Shown piece after piece: positions 1-12,290 of a DNA stretch of 64,000 nt. The notes below the pieces were generated by a model that was given only the letters and a program-made list of their open reading frames with translations, made no database searches and was not told where the DNA came from. A program made the position numbers and the translations under genes. Each line of letters starts with the position of its first letter. Within the stretch, counting starts at the first letter, position 1. Where the stretch lies: the NCBI GenBank assembly GCA_026874595.1, contig CM049306.1:105289142-105353141 (forward strand). The letters are read 5' to 3'. This stretch comes from Sipunculus nudus (taxonomy: Eukaryota > Annelida > Sipuncula > Golfingiida > Sipunculidae).

Positions 1-309
1 TTTGTTTTAGGAATATTAATAGTTTACTGATATACCATTATTTTCGTAAATGTCAGTGAAATAAAATATAGCTGGAAGATGTATTAAGGACTGTTTGAGC
101 ATAACTTTGTTTTTGTGTTTATGTGTGTAACGGTACTCAGAAGTTTCTTTCATATCATTAGTCATGACAGCCGTGATTTGTCAAGGTTTTGTTTTCTATA
201 ATCCACCATTTCCTTGCATGTTAGCTTAAGAACCACAAGGTATGGCAGAGTCACGAACCATTCGGTAAGGATAAATATAATTTCATAAAATTGTTAATAA
301 TTGTTTCAG

Positions 310-611
310 AAAATTTGACGGAACCCTCGAGCGGCAAGAAGAAGACCCCCATGAGAGCAGACGTGCGAGCTGCCGTGACGTCAGTGTTTGTGGTCACGCT
401 GTTTGTGGTTCTCTGGTTGCCATGGATCGGTGTCAACCTGGCAATAGTAAACAATAACCACGGACTTCCGCCGGAACTAAGAGTCACGACCATGATATTC
501 ATATATATCCCGGCAGCCGTCAACCCGATAACGTATTCATACATGTTACCAAAAATCTCTAGTTATTTTTCTAAACTTAAGAAGAAATATGTCACATGTG
601 CAAAAAAATGA
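310..611 (+). CDS. Rhodopsin-like GPCR, last coding exon (partial)
   Basis: This is the C-terminal part of a seven-transmembrane receptor; earlier exons lie left of the window. The exon follows an acceptor ending TTGTTTCAG at 309, starts with the last two bases of a split codon, and ends at TGA 609-611. It reads through the end of intracellular loop 3 (basic SGKKKTPMRADVRAAV), a TM6 with LWLPW in place of the usual CWxP (the Cys is Leu), a short loop 3 (NNNHGLPPELR), TM7 with NPITY matching the NPxxY motif, and a basic helix 8 (KISSYFSKLKKKY) before a short tail. Ligand class cannot be told from these helices. There is no retinal-binding Lys in TM7, which argues against an opsin. Family assignment is firm; subfamily is unknown. 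Confidence 0.85.
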
Positions 612-1052
612 TGTTTTCGTCCAAATACTTTCTTTTTTTAATACACAAAAGACAGGGAATTACAATCGTTACTGTTGATATTGTTGAGTATTTATAATAC
701 ATGTTATTTAAAATGAAATTTGCAATTGCAGCTGATTGAAGTATTGTGATATTTGAATGTACCTAATATATTTTTCTCCAGCTCGGTTTTAATTAAAAGT
801 ATAAAAAGTACTGTATACGGCATTTTGCGAATGTTATTTTTTATTGTAAATATATTTTGTATTGCTCATACTGTTTGACTATGGGAGCAAATTTATCTTC
901 AAGTCTCTACAAAATTAATTGTACGTGATGTTTTTGTTTACTGCCATTAAGAGTAAGAACAGAAAGCTATTTGGAGAAGGGTTCAGTTTTCACTGGCAGG
1001 GAATCGAATAATGGACCTAATTTATGATTTGTATATGTTCTTACAAATATTA

Positions 1053-1058
1053 AATAAA
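1053..1058 (+). promoter_or_regulatory. Candidate polyadenylation signal AATAAA for the GPCR gene
   Basis: An AATAAA hexamer lies about 440 bp after the GPCR stop codon in AT-rich DNA, with GT-rich sequence (GCGCGTTGTCTATTGTC) just downstream as expected of a cleavage region. Another AATAAA follows near 1110. AT-rich DNA yields this hexamer often by chance. Confidence 0.35.
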
Positions 1059-1114
1059 ATATTGCGCGTTGTCTATTGTCCACACTGTTTTTTAATTACT
1101 GTTTGATTAATAAA

Positions 1115-4100
1115 TTGACTTTTTATTATTAACACCGACTGGATATTAGATTTTCCAAGTTGGTGTAAGAACATATATGTAACAAATTCGTTCTGTGAAC
1201 ATTTTGTTTGTAAAAATGTTACTCTATGCCATCTTGTTCTTCCCCTTTCGTTGACGCCTGAAAAAGTCTTCTAAAATGTTTTTAAAAACTAAAATAATAA
1301 AACTTCGACCGGAAAGTGACACAGAGTAAACATGGACAAGAGCATAAGAAAAGCATTTGCATACTAAAGGCATAAATTGTTTTCTCTGAATCGTTTGGGA
1401 TTGTCTATAATTATATTTTAGGTTTTTATTAAAGGGCCTATTCACACACCAGGAATGTAAATAATTAAAATCGAGCAAAATTTAACTATTTATTATTCAG
1501 GTGTTTGCTGGAGAGAGTTGGTAGCAGTAAGACGAACTAAGTTCAGATTCTTTTAGACTTAGCCACTTGAAGTTTGGATATGGATGCTGAGAACAAAAAG
1601 AAGGCTTTGTGGATTATAACATTATTGGTTTTTCTATCACAGTGTGCCATGTCAGAAAAGTTAACTGAGATTAAAAGGAAATTTGTATGTGCTCTTCAAC
1701 CTTAATATTCACTTTTTTTTCATATCGATCCTCACATTATAAAGTCAAAAATTTTGGTATTGATTTTATTGCCTTTATTAAAGTGACAACAGTAATAATA
1801 TGGTAAAATATGGCTTAATACGGAAATAAGTAATACAAAACCTTTAATTACATTCACGGTATATGTTTTATACAAAAGGTACCTGCCATTTGTTATTTTG
1901 TGCGACAACACAAAACATATCTTGGATCACAGTGTCAGGGAATGAGAGAATGAAGGCTTCCAAAATTACATTTTTGTATACAGTTACCGGTACAAAAAAT
2001 CAAATATAGAAAACTGGGCTCCAGAAAATCATATGCATTCAGTGTTTGCATCTGACATGCCCAGCATTTAATGACTTTAGCAAATAACGTATATCAATTG
2101 GTAGCCATTCCATATTCCATAAGATATAATAAAGTAAAGTTTAAGTAAAGCTTGCATTATATAGAGAGTGTAAGCCGGCTGCTATCCATACTCTGTAGAC
2201 TACTGTTTTCATGAGAAGTATATTGTAAGAATGATCTCACACGTACGAATGGAGCAGCTCATAATGCCAATTTGCCCTTACAAAATTACATTTCTTGTGA
2301 CTTTCATTTCTTATCAAAACTAATCCATATTTGAATTAACTGTTTAAGTCATTTAAGAATAATGAAAAACGAGACAAATCAAACGCAACGTTTAACAATT
2401 TATTATTGTTTTATCTTGTTCCTGTTAATGTAAAAAAAAATCATTTTATTAATTGATCTTTGGGGGGGGGGGTAAGATCGGATAGAAGATCATATGCAAA
2501 CACCTAGGAGAACATGACATTACTCAATGTGACACTCTTGAATTTTGTTTAGATTTGATATTTGATTTCAGAAGACATTTGTTTCCTTCAACATTTTCTA
2601 AAACGATCCTCCAGCTTGGATTTCTCCTAACGGGCTGCTTAATACATTCTTCAGCAAAGCCAAATGTTTCTCCTTCAATGCTAATGATCTGTCCTTTTTA
2701 CGTCTCATCCCACTGACTGTGAATACTTGTTATTGATCTCGGCAAAGAAATCGGCTGACGTTATGTTGTAACATCCTGTCCTGCATGATGTTACCTTTTC
2801 TATTGATTAACTTTTGTGGTGGCTATGGGCAGGGTGTCCAGCACTGACCAAATAAGCCAATCACAAAGCAGTCAATTCGGGTCAGTGGGTTTTACCCTGC
2901 CTTCTGCAGCTGGTATTAAAATGGGCATAATCCAGTTATTTTTTATCTGGATGCGAGCTCTTGAAGTTGGAGGTCAGCCCCAGTGCTGATCCCAGGACCT
3001 TGGGACCACTATACCAGGGTTGTTAAGACTGTGTCTGCTACTAGGTGTGGCAAGCCATTATAAACAGCAGTCATTCTTTCTAATAAGGTATGTGTCTTTT
3101 AATTTCATGTTTAACTTAAGCAGTAATATTGCAGTTTGATTATTTGAAGGTTTAGAATCTAAATTACGTTTCAGTTAAACTGTGTTGTTTTTCTTTGAAG
3201 TGCAGGTTCATGCTGTCCAGTCCCAAATTTCCTCAGAATTATAAGCAAACTACAATGTGGTCAGCGTTGTAATTTTTTTGCTTGCTGATATGTCCAAACG
3301 AATTTGTATTCTAGTCAAAGTTATTGTATCACACTGACCAGTTTGAGGTGTTATACCTCGAGGTTTCGTTATAACGTAAATATTTATAATATTGGCCCTC
3401 GAAATTTGACCAGAATAAAGACCAAACCCCTTTGGATAAATTGACACCATATTTCTGTCCACAGCTTAAGGCCAAGGGATCACAAAAATGTAGGGAAACC
3501 GTTTTTTTTACAAAAAATACTAGGTGACATGTGCTCCCACACTCAAATACTAGGGGTATGAATACACCCTGAATCAAGGCGATACAAAGTCATATTTAGC
3601 ATGAGCTTCGTCAGATTTCCTTATATAAAAAAAGCCGATGACAAACTATACGTCAAACATTTAATAAATAATTCTAAATTAATAATAACTTCATTCCTTA
3701 TCATTTAAGGTGGAAAGTCATTTGCCAGAAACGCGTGTGAATAATGTCCAGGAGAGACCGATTTGATATCATATTTACAGTTTAGAAATAAACTAGACTG
3801 GAGGAGTTCATAGTTATCATTTTGTGATCAAGCTTAAAAGACGAGCAATGGCCGGGAATCGTTCAAGTATCCAATAGTGTTTTGTATCAAAGGTGAGGTA
3901 TGTACGTATCATATTGTGAGAAAATGTATCGTTACACCCAGTATTAAACCGAGCTAGGCTTGATCCGTCCACATGGTATCGTCCAGACAAGATAAACAAA
4001 CAGAGTTCAAGTGCTTGCCTTCTTAACGTTCCAATGTCTGACCGGTCGACATCGAATAGGCAAGAGTAAAGGTCAAGCTAATGTATTCCAAATCTCATTA

Positions 4101-4800
4101 TATTATCATAAAACATAATTGCCTATGAAAAATATATTAATTAATGATTAAACATAAAATAAGCCCAATTCCTGGAGGAAAAACATTATTTCTATTTTTC
4201 CACTAAAAACATGAGGTTGTGTGATTTGTTCAAAAACTATTGGCACATCTATGAGCACTGTCAACTCGGCAGTGCGTCACACACTGGGGAATCCCCTGTG
4301 ACTAAAAAATCTTGATCTCAGTAATAGCACAGTATTTCTGCCTCTGTCAGTTCAAGATTTTTAGCAGAGAATAAAAAACAACATGCATTACTAGATCTGA
4401 GTTGTTGATAAAATTCAGTCCATGATGTTACATGTGTACCAGCCAATCAAATCCGGGCCAAGTCTGGGATCGGGATAAAATCCTCCCATCACACAACAAA
4501 GGCACATGGAATACGTTTACTTAACGTAAAATAAACAACAAATCTTTGTTTTCAATATCGACTCATTTAAATGGATAATAAATGTACGTATGTATGTGTG
4601 TATGTATCTATCCTTTTCTTCCTAAGAACTCTGGGAATAGTACAATACAAACTGAATACCAAAATGAAGCACCCGGATTTTTGGTCTTGCACTGTTTTCT
4701 GCTCTCATGCGAGAGTTATGTATAAAGCTTACTGGAACTCCCGGCACTCTTGTGTTAAGACCCCCTCCCCCCCCCCCCCCCCCACACACACACTTCCTAT
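1115..4800. other. Non-coding stretch, no gene recognised
   Basis: No open frame here resembles a known protein and the longest are under 85 codons. Visible features are an 11-base poly-G run at 2462-2472 and a 17-base poly-C run at 4767-4783 followed by a short (CA)n. The segment 2810-3080 is somewhat richer in GC and may be an old dispersed repeat, but I could not find its ends. Confidence 0.5.
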
Positions 4801-4801
4801 G

Positions 4802-4975
4802 AGGGGCGGATCCAAAATTTTGGAAAGGGGAGGGTCATGGGTCATGTCGAGGAAGACTGAATGAAAACCTAAAAAAAAGGGTCCTATGGTCCGGGAGGGA
4901 GAGGGTCTGTGTCGCAAAATTTGGTTTGAAACCCCCCAAAAATGGTTGTTTCGGGTGGGTGGGGTCAACCACAAA
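4802..4975 (+). mobile_element. Short MITE-like repeat, GGGGCGGATCC family, copy 1
   Basis: The left end GAGGGGCGGATCCAAAATTT is followed by a body (GGAAGACTGAATGAAAACC, then a poly-A stretch, then GTCGCAAAAT) that matches the elements at 36195-36352 and 51346-51482 in order and spacing. The right end is degraded (GGGTGGGGTCAACCAC). GGGGCGGATCCAGGA-type termini are widespread in marine invertebrate genomes. No transposase is encoded. The superfamily is uncertain; a CAGNG start would fit hAT. Confidence 0.7.
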
Positions 4976-5897
4976 AAGATTAGTTATTCTGTATAGGTAT
5001 TATATCATATTTCCCATACATTTTAAGTATCTGTTTCATCTGGATATAACACTCAGCCTTTGCTAATAACAGAAAACTCTTATATCGTGGCGAGTCATGT
5101 AATGAGCATATTTTGTTGTGATATTTATTATTTTTGTAATCCCTATTCCCTGACAGTTGGGACACGTATTCACATCTTCCTGTCGTAACACTGTTAAGGG
5201 ACTAAGGCAGATGTTTTGTTTGTACCTGGCTGTTTTATGTACACCTTCACAAATCTAATCTAACTGGACAGAACACTAGCAAAAACTTGATTACATGATT
5301 TTGGCTTAAAGCCTTGTCTGATGAGGCTTTGATCAACAGAGACATCCATTCGTCTCAAATTTTTCAGGCGAACAAATCACTATGGAGACTGTCCACACAT
5401 TCAAGGTCTAGTACTAATGGATTACATGGTGTCATTCCACTCTGGAAGGATTTCACACTGGATTACCGCGACAACCCGTATAGAACCATTCATGTTCATA
5501 ATAGTGTTAGAGTGACCCTGAATGAGGATACCGTCCATCAGACAATAACCGAATCAATATCAATATTAAACCAGTATAAGAGCAGGAAAAATCCTCTTGT
5601 GTTTTATTTGTAAACGCGTTTGCTTAATATTTGAAACTGTTCCGTCGAAATACCCGACTGACCCACGATTTAGTGAAACTTTGGTTTAGAGATACATTTC
5701 ATCCGAGATAAAAACGATTTACAAGATTCCCACAGACCTATGGTTGAAAATTGAGTAATGCGTTATTTTGTGTTAGCATAATGCTTGAATTTGATATTAA
5801 AATATTAAAATTTGACTAATAAGAAAACACGGGACGTTGAATGTGTAATATGTAAAGGGTGTCGAGGAATGGCAGGGGGGAAATATAGGAAAGCATA

Positions 5898-5923
5898 AAT
5901 ATATATATATATATATATATATA
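5898..5923. repeat. (AT)n microsatellite
   Basis: Pure alternating AT directly abuts the left end of the MITE at 5928, suggesting insertion beside or into a TA-rich target. Confidence 0.9.
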
Positions 5924-5927
5924 CTTA

Positions 5928-6262
5928 GGCCAAAATAAAAAAAAGTATGGTTCTCAGGCACTTTTTTTCATAAATCAATGCGGGCGGGCGCTTTTTTTTA
6001 TTTTAAATTTTTTGGTATGTTTCGATAAAATGTTAAATGATAAGGGAAATGCATGAAAATAACAGTTTTATTTTGCTAAATAAGTAAAAGCACTACAAAA
6101 CAAAGGAAACTGTATGCTTTTATCTTCTTGAAAGATATGTCGGAGCGGCAGCAGCTCAAAATTGGGAAGTTTTTATTGAAAATCAAAATCAAAATTTTTG
6201 ATGCGGGGGTTTAAATTTGATGCGGGCGGTGCCTGAGAACCATACCTTTAATTTTTTTGGCC
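5928..6262. mobile_element. 335-bp MITE with 34-bp terminal inverted repeats
   Basis: The left end starts GGCCAAAATAAA and runs to GTATGGTTCTCAGGCAC. The right end, read in reverse complement from 6262, starts GGCCAAAAAAATTAAA and runs to the same GGTATGGTTCTCAGGCAC. Inside each terminus is a GCGGGCGG/CCGCCCGC block, so the inverted homology continues past the TIR. The flanks are CTTA on the left and TTAA on the right, compatible with a TTAA target-site duplication carrying one change. There is no ORF, so it is non-autonomous. A 101-bp relative sits at 62109-62209. Confidence 0.85.
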
Positions 6263-6266
6263 TTAA

Positions 6267-9200
6267 AGTATTGGCTATTTTTGTTCACGGAATGCATGTA
6301 ATAAATTTATTGTATATATTTAATGTGTACGAGATAAAATGATTTAATGTTATATGTGAAGATAAACTAAAGAATGTGTATTACAGAATATTTAACAGGT
6401 CGGACCCGTGTGCTCAGTTTAATATTCAGAGTCTGAAGCAAAAAACTAAATTTCAATCGGCAGTAGAAACTTGCCCCATAATATCGATAGCTCACATACA
6501 TAATCCAACCTGCTCTGTCCCTTTACAGATGGCCGACATTAATCATATATACACCTCTCTGGCAGGCCGCCGGTATTTACAGATACTTTACTGTTTCAAT
6601 GTTGCCCGGAAATGGTTGCTTTTTAATAAGAAAATCTACAAATGAAGTAAATAGCCACTCACAACAAGCTTAATTGGCACGAAATCATCGGCGTTAGGAC
6701 TGAAATCCTCCATGAGATATAACATCTTGTTAGGATAAAAATGGCATCTTTTATCAAATACTTTTTGAAATAATAATACATCTCTGTTTTACAGGCGTAC
6801 ACTTGCCTACATGACCAACCGTTAATGCTCCATTATTACTTTTCACAAATATTATATATATCGCGTAAATGAAACAAGTAAACGTCTACATAAAGTATAA
6901 AATATACGTTTTTTTAGTATATTAATTTATTTTTAAAATGCAACAGAACTTTATGATAAAAGTAAGAATCTGAAAAAAGAAACACAATTTACACTGCAAC
7001 AGCTAAACTGAACATTCATAACATCGCCTTAGAATTGTAGATTTCGTCGTGGCTTTCGACCATACTTGAGAAGATTAACATTCATTTCAAATCACAGCGG
7101 TCAGACGTGATCACGTTGCCCTGGTTATTTGATTCATAACCAGGGTTGCATACTGCACTCCATGTTGCTGTGAGATATTTGTTTACATATTTTACAACAA
7201 CTGGTATAACAGTGTCCCTCAGTGGTTGGTGTCAGTCAGCCAAGCTGCCTCAGGCTACAGACACATTGAATATTGTTTCAACATTGACTGGGCATGAATT
7301 ATTCATATATGCTGGACAACACCTGGCTTTACCATCAGCGTAATGCGTTAATTAGCTTCTCAGGGACAACTTTATGCAACACTAAATTCCCGGTAACACG
7401 TTACTATTACAAAGCACAACGCAATTTTCATGGCTGTGTGCTATAAAATAAACTTGCATACACCTTCTGCGCAAACCCTATCATTACTCTTCCTGTTATG
7501 ATACATGTATCTCTAAAGTTTACTGAACGCGCATACACGAAACTCCTCAGAGCTGTATAAAAAATTATAAAGCTCCTGTTGGCCACAGCAGCCGTTATAC
7601 TACAATAATATATTAAATTTCTGATTTGACAAGCAGGGATGATTTATTACGACACATCTGTTCCGCGAAGTTCAGGCTGACCTCGGCAACTCCACGTTCA
7701 CCTTAAATAACAGTTAGTAATTATATTAGGTCTCATTGATTGGCGGTATGGACACCAAACCCGACGTCTGCCGCAGAGTGAGTGGATCATTGAAAGCGTC
7801 TTGGCGGAAATTAGGCAATTATCAGAGGATTGTCTTTGCAAGTACAGTCTAGTCCATCTTGGGATGTTCAATTAAGAATGGACGATTATTATTTTGAAGT
7901 TTTGGTTATATAGAACTACCAGACAGTTCCCGAGTTCGCTTGCCACTAACAAAATAAAATCAAGTACAAATAATCAATAATTGCACTGAATCAGAAATTT
8001 TAGATCCAGATCAACGAGTTTCATTCAATCGCAATCCACCCGGCGTCATATCCAGTGCTGCCATCTGGCAGTGAATTTCATAACTAAATTAGGTTATATT
8101 ATAATTGACGATGACCCCAACTCGACTTTTGTCACGGATCTCCTTAGTGGCCACGCCTCGGATATGCACGTATTTTGTTTAACTGTCCGGAAAGAAATCA
8201 AGTGTGTCCTGAGTGGGCGGGGGGGGGGGGGATTTCCAGATCTGCACCTATTTTTTCAAGGGGTTATTGCAGCTTTCTCCATCGAATTTCCCTAGACCAT
8301 TCATGTTGCTGTAGTACACTGTATTACTGTTAGGTAACAGCACCCACCGTATTGCTGGACACATTTTTTTTTCACTTAAAGTTTATATATTTCTTCATGG
8401 AGCGTGTAATACTTGCACATTGTGGCCTAAATGCAGTGACCCTAAAATCCCCCCCCCCCCCCCCATACTAATAAATCAGTCATTTAACTAGCATTAGGAT
8501 ACAATGTCTTTGACTGGTTGCAAATAAAAAAAAATAATAGACCAACACGGTCAATTTTGGTTAAGATTATTCTAAACATCCACAAAACGAACAATGTATG
8601 TTCATACTCCTGGAACTCTTGCTAGTGCTAGATCCAACCAGAGCTAGCCAAAAACATCAAATAATAAAACAATGATCCCAGTCCATGTTGACTCGCCCCT
8701 GGAAAGCTTGTCCCGCACAAATCTGGCAGAAGTCCACATGGTAGCACTGATGGTGGAGGCACTAATTCGTTACCACGCAATACCTATACGGCTACGAGGA
8801 GGGGGGGGGGGCAGGGGGGATTCCCATATTTTCCCATTAATCTTGAGAATTTCGACAAAATCTTTAGAAAGGTCTATTGCATAGCAATCTATCAGAGTAC
8901 GGCATCTGTGTCCAGGATTTAATCTTGGCTAATAGTCAATCCGTCCGTCCTCCAACGTGTCCCTGTGGGCCTATCCTTGCACAAGAACGGCCGGGTACTA
9001 TGCTAGTATGATCGATTACGGCTGATTATTGTTTAATGTGTGACTAATCCCAGGGCTACGTTTTATTGTTATCTCGTGGTCATCAGGTAAGTCCACCATG
9101 AGATACCAGAAACCTTACTTTTAACTTTTAGCAGATAAACATCCTTCTGTCAGCCTAGTGTAATATAGTTGGTTATAACTTATATAACTCATTCAGCCTG

Positions 9201-9420
9201 CTAATAGTGTCATACTGCATTAATATTGCACATCCGTATTAAGGCATTGACCTATAACAGACCATATTGAGACGGCTTTTGAGTGAAGGCAGAGCACAAG
9301 TCATATTTTAACTGTACAGGAGTTTTATTGTTATTAAATCTGGAGGCGACCACTGTATATCAGCCACAATATCTTAACAGAGCTGAGTGATACCGGGGTT
9401 TTATGGCGAGTTTAATTGTT
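6267..9420. other. Non-coding stretch with homopolymer runs
   Basis: No gene is supported. Open frames are short and match nothing I recognise. Poly-G runs lie at 8219-8231 and 8801-8811 and a 16-base poly-C run at 8449-8464. Confidence 0.5.
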
Positions 9421-9559
9421 CCTGAGAGGAAGCATTTTTACCTCAGCCAAGAGGCGGGTGTTATGTTTTAGCTAGCTTTAGTTTGTTGCTTGGCGGAAAG
9501 CAAAGATTCTGCAAGCATGTTGGTCAGTTGCGTATGTCCGTCTGTTTGTTTGTCACGAT

Positions 9560-9890
9560 GTTTGCCCCTAATCTACTAGCCACAATTTACAACAATCGCT
9601 TTCAAACTTACATTGTTGATTGACAATCAAAATTCCTGGAAGACTATTATTTTTGGAAAATATAGGTGAAAGATCAAGGTCAACGAAAAACATAACAATT
9701 TTGTTTTCGTCAAAACTTCGTCAAAAAACAGGCCTATCTACATACACTAAAGCTCATTTTGTTCCTCTATGCTTTCTTCATTAGATGAGAAAGTCAATTG
9801 TTATCTCAGATATGTCTGTTTGTCAATTGTCGTCAATTTCGCCTCCCAGCTTGTTCTTCGTCTAACATTTGGCATTCCACTGGCCAGTAT
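9560..9890 (+). repeat. Dispersed GGTCA-rich molluscan-type repeat, copy A
   Basis: This copy runs from CACAATTTACAACAATCGC through GATCAAGGTCAACG, TCGTCAAAACTTCGTC, GGCCTATCTA and GTTCCTCTATGCTTTC to ATCTCAGATATGTCTGT and a poly-TGTTTGT tract. The same landmarks recur in order at 10290-10455 plus 10890-11010, and in part at 45500-45840. There is no coding potential. Similar repeats are abundant in bivalves. Confidence 0.7.
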
Positions 9891-10289
9891 TTTTAGCAAA
9901 GCCTCTGAATGTTATACCCTAAAGTTATAGTAATCTGATGTCTTTTAAAGTAAATATGTCAAGGGTCAAGGTCATCAAAAACCACAAAATAGTTTTCCCT
10001 TCATATCTTCGTCAAAATTTATTGTAGCCGCATTAACTGTAGCTCATTTTATTTGACATTCCATGGCCTAATTTATGTGTAGCTGCATCAATCTGCTGTT
10101 ACCGTAGTTACGCATTTTTGGGGGAAATTCATGATATTCCAAAATGTGGGGTCTCATTTTTCTCACTTTGTCACTTTAAAGTTAGAGAGGTCTTGATGTT
10201 TGCTTCAGGCAGCATTAGGTAAGTTTACTCAAAATTTTACCAAATCTCGCTTCTTTCTCGTCAAACGAGATATTGCAAGATTTCACTGT

Positions 10290-11010
10290 TTTCACTATAT
10301 ACGCCACAATTATTAAGCAATCGCTCTGAGAATTATACGGTTGATGGAAAAAAAACACCTGTAAGACTTTAGTTTTTGGTCAATATAAGTCAAAGGTCAA
10401 GAACATCGAAAAAGTGAACATTTAATTTCGTCATAACTTCGTTAGAAATAGGCCTATCTAATTTTTTTTTATAATTTTTTTGGTGGAGGTAATATTAACC
10501 GCCTCCAATTTTATGATGCTGACTTATCTAATTCTTAATCTAAGTATGTACATCTGCAGAGTTTCCATTTAGGTTTTGGACTACTTGACAGGGCGGTACG
10601 TAGCACTCGCTTCCTATCATTTTTTTAAATTTTGTATCCTGGTGTCACCCAGGCCCGGTGTCTACCGCACCTGCGGGTCCAGGGTGTGTAATCATCCCCA
10701 TTGCTGGGTCATAACCAGTATGTGAGTGACACGACTGTGGGGCACAGCCTTCCCATTAAGCCTGCAGAGCACTCACCCTGGGTGGGGGCCGATCGTGAAA
10801 AACCTCACCGCCTCGGCTGAGTTTCGAACCCACAATCTCCCGGCTTTGAGTCCTGTGCTCTACCCCTGAGCCACAGAAGCCTATCTAATAGTTCCTCTAT
10901 GCTTTATCTATGAGATGATCAAGTGAAAGGTCATCTCAGATATGTCAGCCTGTCAGTATGTCTGTCTGTTTGTCTGTTGCTGTCAACTTCTCCTACCTGC
11001 TTGTTCTTTG
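10290..11010 (+). repeat. Dispersed GGTCA-rich repeat, copy B, split by a SINE
   Basis: Landmarks match copy A at 9560-9890: CAATCGCT, GTCAAAGGTCAAGAACATCG, CGTCATAACTTCGTTAG and GGCCTATCTA. The match breaks at 10462 and resumes at 10889 with GTTCCTCTATGCTTTATC and ATCTCAGATATGTC. The intervening 10463-10878 is the SINE insertion. CTGTCTGTTTGTCTGTTGC follows at the right edge. Confidence 0.7.
10463..10878 (-). mobile_element. tRNA-derived SINE with 11-bp target-site duplication
   Basis: On the minus strand the head reads TGGCTCAGGGGTAGAGCA (A box, 10856-10873) and, after an anticodon-like region, GGTTCGAAACTC (B box, 10819-10830), the two internal Pol III promoter elements. A body of about 350 bp follows, ending in an A-rich tail (T-rich on plus, 10463-10478). 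The direct repeat GCCTATCTAAT occurs at 10452-10462 and 10879-10889, and the surrounding repeat is continuous once the insert is removed. Head, tail orientation and duplication all agree with L1-type retroposition. Molluscs carry several SINE families of this plan; I cannot name which. Confidence 0.9.
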
Positions 11011-11179
11011 GTCTAACATGTCATTCTTGAGTCCAAATTGTTTTAACAATGTTTCATAAAGAAATAGTTAAAATAAAACCAGGAAATATGTTCTGTCTTT
11101 CTGTCTGTTCCACCGTGACATAAAAGTGTTATTGTTTCTGCTCTCCATGAACACTGCTCATTCATATTATTGTTTCACT

Positions 11180-12290
11180 TATTTCCTTGTCTTAATGTTT
11201 CTTTGTCTGTATGTTTTATTTCAACTTCCAGCAAGCACTCGACCAATGGTCATCTAGTTTGTCTGTTTGTCTGTTAGCAATATTACTCAAAAAGTTATTA
11301 ATGGATGTTGATGAAATTTTCAGGATAGCTTGGCAATGACACAGGGAACAATTGATCTGGATCACCATCTGGATTGAGGAATTTGTTAAGGAGAAATACG
11401 GGCTTTCTGACAATGCCACATGGGGAGATCTGCGCTTTCTGAATGCTTTTTCTAGTTTACTAAATAAGTTGTCTATGGCCCAGTTGTCACAACATCCACC
11501 TGGAAAGTTCGACAGACATTGTGGTTTCACCCAAACTTAATCTTAAAGTCTGTCTATTGCACACTTTACTATGGTGGAAAAAACCATGGTAATATTGAGG
11601 TCACAAGTCCAAAAGTCAAGGTAACAGGATCCACTTCTCTTAAAATAACTTTTGACACATTTCAAACCAAACTCTTAATCACAAACCATCCACCTTTCAT
11701 ATGTAATTCACCGACCACTCGGGTAAAAACTCTAGATTTAGGTCAAGTATAAGAGGATTCACTTGGTTTAAATGATTTGGAACACATATGAAGCCAAAAT
11801 TTACATCTAAAACCTTCTATCTTTCTAATATGGCTCACTGACCAATTGCTGAAGAACTCATAAGATTAAGTCACAGGGCCATTTTTTTAATAAGCTTATG
11901 GACACATTTTAAACTAAGGTTTCAACCAAAAGCTGTAATCTTTCACATACAGCTCACCTATCAAAACTAGGAACAGGCCTATTGATTTTGAAGTCACGAG
12001 GTCAAGAAACCCACTTTCTACCAACTTGTGGATGCATTTTAAGCCAAAGTTTTCACCCAAAAGCTTCCTTATCTTTCACATATAACTCCACTTCCAATTG
12101 ACAAGGAACCCTATTGATTTTATTGTCACAAGGTCAAAGGTCAAGGTCACAGACAATTCTAGTGATATTATGTCCATTAGGAATGCAAGTCGATGCACAG
12201 CTTATCTGTGCCTATATTTTCATACACAAACCTGTCAGAGATTCAAACATATTAAAATCATTGTTCAATTACTAAAATACTGTTAAGGGT
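11180..12290. repeat. Tandem array of diverged ~125-bp units ending in GGTCA direct repeats
   Basis: After a CTGTCTGTTTGTCTGT lead, the segment 11280-11460 (GATGAAATTTTCAGGATAGC, GATCTGGATCACCATCTGG, GATCTGCGCTTTCTGAATGC) closely resembles a repeat I know to be very abundant in bivalve genomes. Units then recur with landmark GACACATTT..AA(A/G)CCAAA at about 11657, 11779, 11899 and 12027 and a matching ATCTTTCACATATAACTC motif. The array ends at 12131 with AGGTCAAAGGTCAAGGTCAC. Open frames inside are chance products. Confidence 0.7.

Noticed and set aside
5314-5613. 99-codon plus-strand frame
   Set aside because: No recognisable motif, no splice context and no neighbouring exon; length is within chance for this window.
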